Assembly (NCBI GenBank): GCA_021783135.1 | Contig: JAJXUE010000002.1 | Location: forward strand, 36,625-100,624 | Reading direction: 5' to 3' | Length of the DNA: 64,000 nt | From: Bacillota bacterium | GTDB lineage: Bacteria; Bacillota; Desulfitobacteriia; Desulfitobacteriales; JAJXUE01 | Made by a program: the position numbers and the translations under genes | The notes under the pieces: model-generated | Databases searched by the model: none | Seen by the model: the letters and a program-made list of their open reading frames with translations, nothing else | Told to the model about the DNA's origin: nothing | Shown: one piece after another, positions 39,484-48,993 of the stretch | Layout: the number at the start of each line of letters is the position of its first letter | How positions within the stretch are numbered: position 1 is the stretch's first letter

Positions 39484-39499
39484 TGTGCAAATGTGCACA
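39484..39499. promoter_or_regulatory. Possible CRP/FNR-family operator
   Basis: Perfect 5-6-5 inverted repeat TGTGC-AAATGT-GCACA, 37-52 bp upstream of the 39447 start. Confidence 0.45.
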
Positions 39500-39676
39500 A
39501 ATCTTTATAAAAATTAAAATCAACTAGCAAAGGTTGAAGCGACTTACTATATTCTCCACTTTTGCAACAAAATCCTGCCATTACCATCAACTAATTATTT
39601 TTAGTTACTTATGCCAACAATAACTACCATACTATTATTTACTATTCGTCAAACTACCATAAAACACCTGCCCTGT

Positions 39677-40807
39677 TCAATGTGTAACAGTGACATTAGT
39701 AACCGTAGTATTGCCGGCATCGTCTTGCACTTTGATAGGCAACAAGTTGGTGCCGGAGGTCAATTGCCAAACATAATTGATACTGCTTGCAGTCACTTTC
39801 TGCGGGGCTTGCGAGCCAAAGGTTACTAATAGGCCGTTGGCTAAATCGGCGTCTTGCAGTAAAACCTTCAAGGTGAGACTGGGTGAATTAGTGGTACTGG
39901 GTAACGGCATAGGCGTGTCGAACAGACCCAGTTGCGCAATATTAACCTGGGGCGGAGTTACATACGTAACTGCGGCTTGCTTCTCATCGTAGTAGAAACC
40001 CCAGTCTGGATACCTTTCATCCACTATAATTTGATTGTAACCCGGGTATGTAAGCGGTACTGTTGCAGCATAAGTGCCGTCTGCGCCCACACTTGCTGAT
40101 ACGCTGCCGTTAATAATCAGGCTCGCATTGGGTACTCCTCGGCCGCTCACGATAACACTTGCCTTATTGGTGACATTGGGCACGGTGACGGTCAAGTAAG
40201 GCTTTGGGGCGGACTTATTAACGGAAACTGTCGGGCTGTACCCCCCCACAGGCAGCTTTTGACCGACAATTTGCTTGCTTTGAACGGGCTGATACGGGTT
40301 GATCGGCTTTACCTTAGGCAACTGGGGCACGATATCCGGAGGCGGGGGGGGTATGGTTGGTAGCCCGTCTCGGGCCGATATGTTGGGGGGAATGATGTCC
40401 AAGTCCGCCACATCTTCCACACCAGCGGTGCTAATGGCTTCTACCCGCATAATCTGGCTGACAATGGTTCCTTTATAGGTCTGCGTAAATGTTCCATCCG
40501 CTTGCACAGCAACAGAGACCCCATTGATCAATAATGTGGCACCGGGATCAGTGCTGCCGGAAATCACCATGGTGGTATTGTTGACATATTTGGGGTCTGC
40601 CAGATGCAGACTGGGCGGAGTAGGTTTGACTATTATGGGCTTTGGACGCAACACAAAAAAACCTACTGCGAGGCAAACGATAACGACAAATCCAAGTAAG
40701 AATTTATGCTTTTTAAGCCATTGCGGAAACTGCCGCGGAAATTGTTTTATATTAGCCATTTTTTGTTTAAATGAGTTTACGATTGTGCCAAAAGGCATTA
40801 ACTTCAT
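39677..40807 (-). CDS. Membrane-anchored protein with bacterial Ig-like domains
   Basis: N-terminal TM; two Ig-like units (TTMVISGSTDPGATLLINGVSVAVQADGTFTQTY; ASVIVSGRGVPNASLIINGSVSASVGADGTYAATV). Confidence 0.75.
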   Translation of the reverse strand: MKLMPFGTIVNSFKQKMANIKQFPRQFPQWLKKHKFLLGFVVIVCLAVGFFVLRPKPIIVKPTPPSLHLADPKYVNNTTMVISGSTDPGATLLINGVSVAVQADGTFTQTYKGTIVSQIMRVEAISTAGVEDVADLDIIPPNISARDGLPTIPPPPPDIVPQLPKVKPINPYQPVQSKQIVGQKLPVGGYSPTVSVNKSAPKPYLTVTVPNVTNKASVIVSGRGVPNASLIINGSVSASVGADGTYAATVPLTYPGYNQIIVDERYPDWGFYYDEKQAAVTYVTPPQVNIAQLGLFDTPMPLPSTTNSPSLTLKVLLQDADLANGLLVTFGSQAPQKVTASSINYVWQLTSGTNLLPIKVQDDAGNTTVTNVTVTH

Positions 40808-41095
40808 CAGTATTCACCAAATCTTTTCTTATTCAGTAATTTTATGCCATTGTTGCGATAAGATTTATTGCTCTCACAAACCAAGACGGCATTGTTCGCG
40901 AATTTTTTTGACTGTAGCATAGCTAGTGAATTATTCGACTCCAAAAACTAATATCCTGCAACTAATTTTGGCGGGATTTTGGCCAATAAAAAACGCGCGC
41001 TCCTTTTTTAATCTGCAGCGCACGCATTCTAATACCAATGTTCGATATACTCGGCTATGGTTGTCAATTCTTTATCTAGCTTGAACCGGACAAAT

Positions 41096-42016
41096 TCACT
41101 TTTTGTTCTCACGTGCTAAGTAGTTGGCCAGGCGAATATCTTGTTCCACGCAAATTTTGTAGATACGGCACATTTGCAAGATGCGGGATGAGGTGCGGTC
41201 CCCTAGGTATTCACCCAATTCATAAATATCCAGATTAGTGGTAATAATGGTGGGCAACTGATAATTCATCCGGTAATTAACAATTGAATAAATACGGTTT
41301 TTCGTCCAATCAGTGTAATTGTGCGCGCCCAAATCATCCAAAATCAAAACTGGCACAGTCCGAGCCGCGTCCAATAAGTCTTGCTCAGAATTTTCGGCAT
41401 CCTTGCGGCCAATACTTGCCCGCAATTCATCTAACAGATCGGGCACTACTAAAAAAAGCAGGTTTTTGTCAGCTGCCATGAGCGCGTTGGCAATGGCACA
41501 GGCCAAAAAAGTTTTACCGGAGCCCACCGGCCCGGTAAACATCAAGCCCAAGGCTGTGCCTGTTTGCAGATAATCGTTAACAAAGTCCTGGGCCCCGTGT
41601 AAGGCCAACCTGGCAGATTCATAGTAGGAGCGGTTTTTTTCGTCGTCAGCCAGACAACGCGAATAATATTCGAGTACAAAAGTGTCAAAGGTATGCTGCA
41701 TCATGTTCGGGGAGATGCGAGCGTACTTAAATTTATTATATAGCTCTTTTTGTTGCATACACTGACACGGCCGCGCTAAATTCTCCTCGATTACAATGCC
41801 CCGATCCAAACATATCGGGCAATTGAATGCACTCATCCGCCTACCCTCAGAACGAGCATCATGTTGACTTGGTAGCATTGCTTTTGGCAGCATGGCAGCC
41901 TGGATTACAGCTTCTTGTCTTGCAGTTTCTTGTGTTGCAGTTTCTGGTGTTGCAGCTTCTGTTGTAGCACCTTGGGTCGTATGCTTAGCTAGTATATCCT
42001 TAATCGATTGCATCAT
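41096..42016 (-). CDS. dnaI: DnaC/DnaI-like ATPase (putative helicase loader)
   Basis: CPICLDRGIV zinc-finger-like; Walker A GPVGSGKTFLACAIANAL; Walker B PVLILDDLGA. Confidence 0.85.
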   Translation of the reverse strand: MMQSIKDILAKHTTQGATTEAATPETATQETARQEAVIQAAMLPKAMLPSQHDARSEGRRMSAFNCPICLDRGIVIEENLARPCQCMQQKELYNKFKYARISPNMMQHTFDTFVLEYYSRCLADDEKNRSYYESARLALHGAQDFVNDYLQTGTALGLMFTGPVGSGKTFLACAIANALMAADKNLLFLVVPDLLDELRASIGRKDAENSEQDLLDAARTVPVLILDDLGAHNYTDWTKNRIYSIVNYRMNYQLPTIITTNLDIYELGEYLGDRTSSRILQMCRIYKICVEQDIRLANYLARENKK

Positions 42017-42022
42017 TCACCT

Positions 42023-42826
42023 CTATAAGTAGATGTCCTTATATTTATCCTTGAGCGACGGGCCTTTGGCTGGGCCGGTGCGCGGTTTTGCGGTCTTAGC
42101 TTGAGTCTGGCGGCTGGCTTGGAATCTGGCATCATCGGCAAATACTTCCTGGAGGCTGTGAAAATTCTTCTTATACCACTGCTGCAAAATCGAATTTATA
42201 TAGCGCCAATTCGTGGTTTGATTCAGTACCGCTCGCTTGAGGGCTTCTAAAATAAGTTCGGACGGCAAATGGCAACCTTCGTGCCACTCAATAATATTGC
42301 TGCATTCAATTTCGGTCAAAGGGCGGCCAAATTCCTTTTCAAAGGACTTAACCAACATACCTGTGCCTGCGTCAAGTTTGCTGCTGCCTGAAACGGATTC
42401 AGGCACTTCAGCGGTGCTCTTGCTACTTTTGGCAACCTTAGTGCGTTCGAGCCAAGCCTTCGCTTTTTCCTGGGCCCAAATTTCAGACAATTTTTCCATC
42501 AACCCAATCATACTATAGGCCGGTACCAAGGTGTGGTCTTCCGGCTCCAGTACTTTTTCCACACTCAGGAACTCTTGTTCTATCAGGCGGCCCAACATAT
42601 TTTCTACCCGCTCCGCTTCGGTTCCGAGCAGTTCCGCCAAGGTAGCCGGCGTCGGATAAGGCATTCTTTCCCGTAAACCAATGAGTTGTAACAGTAAAAT
42701 AAATTCCCCGTCTTGCAGGCCCAAGCGGGTATAATTTTGGAGTAAGAGCTTTGGGACTGCTACTGTCCCGTACGTCAAATCAGCGCCAAAGCTACCGCAG
42801 TGATCTTTCCCGGCCATTTCAATCAA
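42023..42826 (-). CDS. dnaD: DnaD-domain replication protein
   Basis: Winged-helix N-terminus (TRLGLQDGEFILLLQLIGL) and DnaD C-terminal motif (LKRAVLNQTTNWRYINSILQQWYKKNF). Confidence 0.85.
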   Translation of the reverse strand: MIEMAGKDHCGSFGADLTYGTVAVPKLLLQNYTRLGLQDGEFILLLQLIGLRERMPYPTPATLAELLGTEAERVENMLGRLIEQEFLSVEKVLEPEDHTLVPAYSMIGLMEKLSEIWAQEKAKAWLERTKVAKSSKSTAEVPESVSGSSKLDAGTGMLVKSFEKEFGRPLTEIECSNIIEWHEGCHLPSELILEALKRAVLNQTTNWRYINSILQQWYKKNFHSLQEVFADDARFQASRQTQAKTAKPRTGPAKGPSLKDKYKDIYL

Positions 42827-42922
42827 TCCTTAAATCAAGTCTGAGTATGAAATATTCGCGAACACCGGGCATTCTCCTGCCTGTAAATACTGCCATAATA
42901 AATTAGTAAATTGTAACTTGGC

Positions 42923-43435
42923 CTATTCCTGCCGAACCTCGATACTGCTGGCACCGGCAGAGATATTAAGGTCAACCGTACTGGCTGCGGTGGCGTAATT
43001 AGCCGATGTATAGACAAAATTTGAGTTGCATGTCCGCGGCACCCGTGTTTAATTCCAGCGTGTTGACTTTAAGGTGAGACAGATCCAGCATTCCTTTTGC
43101 CGCTCCGGTATTAATCGCTAAATCAAGCGGTATTTTGTCGGTCAATTGCAATGCAAGTTTTTCGCCGCGCACATTGCCGGCAGTAAGCCGTCTAGGGCTG
43201 TTGAGAGTGAGCTTGGCAGTATTCATTTCCGGCACAAAGCTAACCGTTGGTCTGCCGCTGTAGGTGGTGAAGCTGCCTTGTGCAAAGCCTTGGTCAGTAG
43301 CACCAAGATTTAGTTCCGCGCCCAGAGCATTGATCTCCACACTGCCGCGACTAATCGAAGAGGAAAGCGGATAGTCCAGGTTTACGGTTGCGGCTGACTT
43401 TTGCCCCTACGGGAGCGATACAGACGTTTTGTCAT
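42923..43435 (-). pseudogene. Decayed PspC/DUF4097 (toast-rack)-like envelope stress protein
   Basis: ATG at 43435 with SD gives MTKRLYRSRRGK (PspC-like N-terminus), then a frame break; ORF 42999-43340 encodes a toast-rack-like beta repeat; a further +1 shift in TTTT leads to VYTSANYATAASTVDLNISAGASSIEVRQE*. Confidence 0.6.
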
Positions 43436-43673
43436 GCAGCAGTTTCTTCCCTTCTCTTCAATGTGTGGCACCTCATTGTGCGCCCAGACGTTATGTCCAT
43501 ATTTTACCATAACTCACCAATAAAGAGTCTTTTTTTGAAGAATTTTTGGGTTATTTTGGGGTGATTTCAGTGAAGGTATTTTCCGTGCTAAGGTTAATTA
43601 AGCAGTAGGGCTAACTAACTCTTGTATTTTATGCAAGCGGCAAAGCCGGTAACACAAAAGGAGGGGTTAAACC

Positions 43674-44264
43674 TTGACTCACCGCGAGACGATTGCGCAG
43701 TTTATTCATAAAGTTGGTCTGCATCCTGCCTGGGGCGTCAATCATTGCCAGCGTGTCTACCACATGATTCCGGAAATTTGCGGCACTCATGCTTATGATG
43801 ATGAAGTAATCTTTATAGCAGCCATGCTGCATGACGTGGGCTCCTACCCAGGCTACGCCCTGCCCAACATGGATCACGCCTTGCGTTCCAAAGGCATAGT
43901 CGGCAATCTGCTTAATGAGCTCCATTATCCAGGCGAAAAAATTCCTTGTGTTTTAGAGGCAGTTGAAAGCCACATGTTTTATTCCGAACCTGGCCGCTCG
44001 ATTGAGGCGATCCTGTTGCGCGATGCCGACATCCTCGATTTTTTAGGCAATATCGGGCTAGTCCGCTTGCTCAGTTTAGTCGGCCTTGATGAATGGGCGG
44101 CAACCCCGGAAGAAGCGTTGGAGCGAGCCAAAACTTTTGCTGAAGCGTTGCCGGGCAAACTGCAAACCAGAATTGCCAAGCGCATTGCGCTCAAACGCCG
44201 CGAAGAAACCTTGCGTTTCTTCAACGGCCTCAAACGCCAAACCGTTAATTACCTGTATCTGTAA
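43674..44264 (+). CDS. HD-domain phosphohydrolase
   Basis: HPAWGVNHCQRVYHM, AAMLHDVGSYPG, RDADILDFLG; SD AAAGGAGGGG before TTG start. Confidence 0.87.
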   Translation: MTHRETIAQFIHKVGLHPAWGVNHCQRVYHMIPEICGTHAYDDEVIFIAAMLHDVGSYPGYALPNMDHALRSKGIVGNLLNELHYPGEKIPCVLEAVESHMFYSEPGRSIEAILLRDADILDFLGNIGLVRLLSLVGLDEWAATPEEALERAKTFAEALPGKLQTRIAKRIALKRREETLRFFNGLKRQTVNYLYL

Positions 44265-44493
44265 CAGGAAGTACAACTATAAGTCCAACATCCGGACTCA
44301 CAACTGTGTAAATATTAGGTGCAGCGAGTTGGAAAGACTGCACCTAACCCCCTGTGACGCAGGAAATTAGATAAATTTGTCGAAACACTTCGGGATACTG
44401 TCGAGTTACTTATCGAAGTGCTTATCGAAGTACTTATCGAAAAATATTTTCCGAAGCATTATTTCCAAGCGTCAAGTTTATATGGGGGTCGAC

Positions 44494-45039
44494 ATGAATT
44501 TTCCGCAGTCGAGTAATCGTCACATCTCTGCCAAAGGGCGCACCACGTTGGTCAGCGCTTTGCTTGTAGGAGTATTAGTTGTATTTACAATTACTTTGCA
44601 CTTAGGTCAGCAGCAAGACAGCGTTTTTCTCAATGATAACAATCTGTTTCAAACGGCTTTGTCAGTCCAGACCCAAGACCCAACCCAAGCGGAGCCGTTG
44701 TTGCGACAATTGCTGGTGACCCATACTGACAGCTATTTACTCTTATGGGACTTGGCCGACGTCCTGGCGGCAGAGCACAAGTATGCTGAAGCGGCGCAAT
44801 ATTACACCTTGGCCCGCCACGCACGGCCGATTCTAGTATCCGACCAACAATATCTTTTGTCATATGCCACCACCCTGTTTAACCTAGGTGAGCTTAAACT
44901 AGCGCAGCAGTATTTGAGCCACGCCGGGCCCAATGTGTTCAGTTCTAACGATAACCCTCAGCTTACCCAGCAAGTTAACACGCTGCAACTGCAGATTGAC
45001 AAAACGCTTGCCAGCTCGATTGGAGGTGCCAAGCGATGA
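44494..45039 (+). CDS. Membrane-anchored TPR-like protein partnered with the Wzy_C protein
   Basis: Paralog of 37590-38090; ATG at 44494 after ATATGGGGGTCGAC (ORF track start 44377 probably too early). Confidence 0.75.
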   Translation: MNFPQSSNRHISAKGRTTLVSALLVGVLVVFTITLHLGQQQDSVFLNDNNLFQTALSVQTQDPTQAEPLLRQLLVTHTDSYLLLWDLADVLAAEHKYAEAAQYYTLARHARPILVSDQQYLLSYATTLFNLGELKLAQQYLSHAGPNVFSSNDNPQLTQQVNTLQLQIDKTLASSIGGAKR

Positions 45040-46562
45040 AACGCAAGATGAAACCTGATATCTTCATCGGCGACCGATTAATTGTCAATATCCTATTGTT
45101 GTTCCTCAGCGTATTCCCGTTAATCATGCATCCGGCACAATCTTTTATAACCAGCCCCCTCATAGTTTCTAACTGGCTAAATTCAGGTACTAAAAGCGAG
45201 TTTTATGTTCACTATAAGTTCATATTTTTACTCATAACCGCCGCTATTTTGGTCATGCTTTTCTTAGTTAAACTGTACCGAGATAACTATGAGATTACAG
45301 CTAATTACAGCAATCTTCCGTTGTTTATCTTAGTATGTGTTATTGCACTATCGGCCCTGTTTGCCAAATACAAAACTGTGGCTCTGTTCGGTCTTTGGGA
45401 TCGACATGAGGGTGCACTGACATATTGCATTTACTTTGCCTTATGCTTCATCGCTGCTAATGTACTCCCGAGTCAAAGGCAGCTAAAATTGCTTGTGTTC
45501 ACATTAACTCCATTGATTGTACTTAATGCTATGACCAGTGTCGGAGCTATTTACGGGCACAATGTTTTGCAACTACAACCGTTTAACTCGCTTTTACTCG
45601 GCAATGCTTCCGCAGGTACTATCTTTATTACAACTTTGGAAAACCCTGATTACTTAAGCGGGTTTGGCGCAGTATGCTGTGCTTTGTTCACTGTTAAGAC
45701 CTTGCTTGCGGCAAACTGGGAAGATACCGCAATTAGCCTGGTATTTACGACTCTTGCCTTCGCGATGATTCTGGCCGCAACCGCCACGAGCGGCTTTTTG
45801 ACCCTGATTGTCCTTATCCCACTTTTCATCGCCCTGATGTGGCGTAGTGGTAATCGCAAAAGGTCTGTCATTAATGGCGTCCTAATACTAGTCTGCTTTA
45901 GTTTGGTTTTGTCTCTGCTCAGTCAGCAAAATCCCACGGTGTGGAATAAGTCATTCGGATTTTTCGGTGCAACAACTGTATCGCTTGAGTCTTCACTTAA
46001 GGCGCCGGCCATTCGTACCTCGCCTCAGGCAGCTTCAGTTGCATTCTCCAAAACAACCGGTACTCAAGGAGCTGCCTCTCGAACCGGTTCACCCCCCCCA
46101 GACGACTATGCTAGCTTACCTCAGCCTGGCATGTCAGCCGGAACAGGTCGCCTGTACATCTGGCGCAAGACTATTCCCATGATTAAGCGCCACCCCCTAT
46201 TTGGCTATGGCTTAGATACCTTGGGCTATTACTTCCCCCAAAACGATCCGGTCGGAATTGCGGAAGACTTTGGCCAGTTGCAGGAAAAACCGCACGACAT
46301 GTATTTAGATATTGCCTTTGGCGCAGGTCTAATCGCCCTGTTCGCCCTTATTTACCTCTTTATCCGTCATTTCTTAGCCAATCTTGTCCTATTGCGCCAC
46401 CCGATTCAATCCGAGCAAACAGTGGTCCTACTCAGTTTGTTTGCCGGGTGGTGTGCTTATTTAATCCAAGGTTTGTTTAATGATTCGGTGCTTAGCACCG
46501 CACCCCTATTTTGGATTCTATTTGGCTTTGGTATCAGCCTACTCCGACATCGGCCTGAATAG
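45036..46562 (+). CDS. O-antigen ligase/Wzy_C-like polytopic membrane protein
   Basis: Multiple TM; GTGRLYIWRKTIPMIKRHPLFGYGLDTLGYYFPQ...EKPHDMYLDIAFGAGLIAL; paralog of 36024-37577. Confidence 0.85.
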   Translation: MKRKMKPDIFIGDRLIVNILLLFLSVFPLIMHPAQSFITSPLIVSNWLNSGTKSEFYVHYKFIFLLITAAILVMLFLVKLYRDNYEITANYSNLPLFILVCVIALSALFAKYKTVALFGLWDRHEGALTYCIYFALCFIAANVLPSQRQLKLLVFTLTPLIVLNAMTSVGAIYGHNVLQLQPFNSLLLGNASAGTIFITTLENPDYLSGFGAVCCALFTVKTLLAANWEDTAISLVFTTLAFAMILAATATSGFLTLIVLIPLFIALMWRSGNRKRSVINGVLILVCFSLVLSLLSQQNPTVWNKSFGFFGATTVSLESSLKAPAIRTSPQAASVAFSKTTGTQGAASRTGSPPPDDYASLPQPGMSAGTGRLYIWRKTIPMIKRHPLFGYGLDTLGYYFPQNDPVGIAEDFGQLQEKPHDMYLDIAFGAGLIALFALIYLFIRHFLANLVLLRHPIQSEQTVVLLSLFAGWCAYLIQGLFNDSVLSTAPLFWILFGFGISLLRHRPE

Positions 46563-46631
46563 AGAAACGCTAGCACGAGGTACATCAAGAATTTTAACCT
46601 AGCGTTCGGACAGACGAAGAAAGGACTCAAT

Positions 46632-46672
46632 AAAAAAGGAGCAGGATCGATTTTGATTCTGCTCCCTTTTTT
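46632..46672. terminator. Bidirectional Rho-independent terminator
   Basis: aaaaaaggagcagga...tctgctcccttttt hairpin between convergent genes. Confidence 0.8.
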
Positions 46673-46696
46673 GCGCTAACAAGTTGTCCGTTAATT

Positions 46697-46957
46697 TTAG
46701 TCTGCAATAGTTTTAAAACCCACAACGAGCTCACTTTTGGCCTGGTGACCCAATTTCTTCAATTCGGCCTCACGCGAAAGCGCATCTCCTTTGCTCGCAT
46801 ACTCTTCCCAGTATACAAGCTCCACGGGGCGTCGGGCTCTGGTGCATTTCGAAGCTTTACCCGCTTGGTGGGCAGCAAGACGTCGGCTTAGATCAACTGT
46901 ATACCCGGCATAAAAACTGCCATCGGCACAGCGTAACAGGTAGGCGAAATGACTCAC
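46697..46957 (-). CDS. GIY-YIG nuclease superfamily protein (UPF0213-like)
   Basis: FAYLLRCADGSFYAGYTVDLSRRLAAHQAGKASKCTRARRPVELVYWEEY. Confidence 0.9.
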   Translation of the reverse strand: MSHFAYLLRCADGSFYAGYTVDLSRRLAAHQAGKASKCTRARRPVELVYWEEYASKGDALSREAELKKLGHQAKSELVVGFKTIAD

Positions 46958-48636
46958 TTTTGTCTGCCGTGATGTATTTTGGTCTCTACTAAGTCAGTCA
47001 TGGCTTGTAAATCTTCTAAAACCGCATTCATATCTTGCTCATGCTGATCTTTAGCCATCATGTCTTTAATCCGGCCGCGCAGTTTCATTAAGGCCTTGTT
47101 TACCTCAGCATGTGTAGGTTGATGTCGCTTTAATTGCGGCTGCTGAGTCTGGCGTGTATTCTGGCTAACTGTGGGATGTTCGCGCGTCAGGGCTTCATCC
47201 TCCGCGATCATTTCCGGTGACGGGGCAATCCGCTTGATACCAGTGTCCACCCATTCAAAGGTTTCTCCCAAGACCGGAATCATTGGCTCAATGCCGCTTT
47301 GGGCCTTAATCTTTTCCGCTAAAACTGCCTGTGCTTCCGGCTCGCCATGGATTAATATAATACCTTTAGCTTTGGCACCTGTACAAGCAACCCACTCCAG
47401 CAGTCCTTGCTGATCAGCATGCGCCGAAAAGCCATCAATATTTTCAATGTGCGCTTTGACTGCAATTTCCTCACCGTGAATTGTTACTTGCTTTTCCCCT
47501 TCCACCAGGCGACGGCCTAAAGTACCTTCTGCTTGGTAGCCGACAAATAATACTGTTGCCTCCGGCCGCCACAAATTGTGCTTCAAATGGTGTTTGATCC
47601 GTCCGGCATCAGCCATACCGCTGGCGGAAATGATGATGGAACGGCTTACCTCATTCAAACCAATTGATTCTTGTACGGACTGGGTCAAGTGCAAGCGCGG
47701 CAAGTTAAAGGGATTTTCGCCTTTACGGATTAATTCTCTGGTCTCATCGTCAAAATACGGTAAGCTTTTCTCAAATATTCCAGTGGCAGCAACCGCTAAA
47801 GGGCTGTCAACGTAGACATTAATCGGCGGAATTTGCTTACTATCGTTCAAGAGATTGATATAATACAAAAGGTCCTGAGTTCTTTCAATCGCAAACGAGG
47901 GGATAACCAGATTGCCACCCCTGTTATAGGTTGCATTAATGATATTTTTCAGCCGTTCCATCCGGTCTGAAGTATCCTCGTGCAAGCGGTCGCCATAGGT
48001 CGACTCCATAACGATATATTCCATATCGGGAACACAACTGGGATCTTGGATAAAGGGTTGATTTTTATTGCCGATATCCCCGGAGAACACGATCTTATAC
48101 AGCTTGTCCCCTTCAGTTACGCGTACTTCAATCATCGCCGAACCAAGAATATGACCGGCATCATGATAAATAACTTCTATGCCTGGAAACAATTGGATGG
48201 TTTGGTTATACTCAATTCCTTGGAAGTATTGCGTACACTCCGTTGCCTCGTCCGCGGTATAAATAGGCGTGAGCGGCGGGGCGCCTGCTCTGGTGCGTTT
48301 GCGGTTTTTACGTTCAACTTCCATCTCCTGAATGTGTCCGCTATCAGGCAACATAATTTTACACAACTCGACCGTGGCTTTGGTGGTTAAAACAGGGCCG
48401 CGATACCCGTCGCGATAAAGCTTGGGTACTAACCCGGTATGGTCGGTATGCGCATGGGTCAGTAGGCAGTGGTCAATCTCTTTCACATCAAAGGTGAATT
48501 GGTTATAGTTTCTCTCCTTAAGTCGGCGATTGCCTTGGTACAAACCGCAATCGACCAGGATTTTTTTGCCGTTGGCCTCCAACAGGTAACAAGAACCCGT
48601 AACAACTTTCGCTGCTCCAACAAAATGTACTTTCAA
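46954..48636 (-). CDS. MBL-fold beta-CASP protein (RNA/metallo-hydrolase family)
   Basis: LLTHAHTDHTGLVPKL, beta-CASP ESTYGDRLHEDTSDRMERL, GFSAHADQQGLLEW. Confidence 0.88.
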   Translation of the reverse strand: MKVHFVGAAKVVTGSCYLLEANGKKILVDCGLYQGNRRLKERNYNQFTFDVKEIDHCLLTHAHTDHTGLVPKLYRDGYRGPVLTTKATVELCKIMLPDSGHIQEMEVERKNRKRTRAGAPPLTPIYTADEATECTQYFQGIEYNQTIQLFPGIEVIYHDAGHILGSAMIEVRVTEGDKLYKIVFSGDIGNKNQPFIQDPSCVPDMEYIVMESTYGDRLHEDTSDRMERLKNIINATYNRGGNLVIPSFAIERTQDLLYYINLLNDSKQIPPINVYVDSPLAVAATGIFEKSLPYFDDETRELIRKGENPFNLPRLHLTQSVQESIGLNEVSRSIIISASGMADAGRIKHHLKHNLWRPEATVLFVGYQAEGTLGRRLVEGEKQVTIHGEEIAVKAHIENIDGFSAHADQQGLLEWVACTGAKAKGIILIHGEPEAQAVLAEKIKAQSGIEPMIPVLGETFEWVDTGIKRIAPSPEMIAEDEALTREHPTVSQNTRQTQQPQLKRHQPTHAEVNKALMKLRGRIKDMMAKDQHEQDMNAVLEDLQAMTDLVETKIHHGRQK

Positions 48637-48799
48637 CTAGCTCAGTCCTTCCCGTTAACTTAGTAGATAATAACTATATTTACTATTATGGTCTATAACA
48701 ATTAAGCGGTAATCATTTTTTGTCAGAATGATTACGAAAATGTAATTGTTAAATACGTAAATTCGCCTTTTAGGCGAGCTATTCCTGCCTAAATCCCAA

Positions 48800-48836
48800 G
48801 AAAAGCGCGCATCGGTTTCCTCTGAGCGCGCTTTTC
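48800..48836 (-). terminator. Rho-independent terminator (distal of a tandem pair)
   Basis: gaaaagcgcgc...gcgcgcttttc hairpin. Confidence 0.7.
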
Positions 48837-48903
48837 CTCGTACTATCTTCCGCTGTCTTCGCCTAGTTGGCGAGGTTAAACTTTCAGATAGTGTAAATAA
48901 GCC

Positions 48904-48946
48904 AAGGACGGACTTCGCTTGAGTAAAACAAGCAAAGTCCGTCCTT
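48904..48946 (-). terminator. Hairpin/terminator proximal to the 48994-50142 gene
   Basis: aaggacggactt...aagtccgtcctt stem with inner gcttg/caagc. Confidence 0.6.
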
Positions 48947-48993
48947 GCGCAATTTGTCCGGCAACCAATTCAAATGCGTGTAGTAACGTTTAT

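Noticed and set aside
41096-42826. DnaI/DnaD-like pair as part of a mobile element or prophage
   Set aside because: This pair is common chromosomal content in Firmicutes; no integrase, att-like repeats or phage genes nearby.
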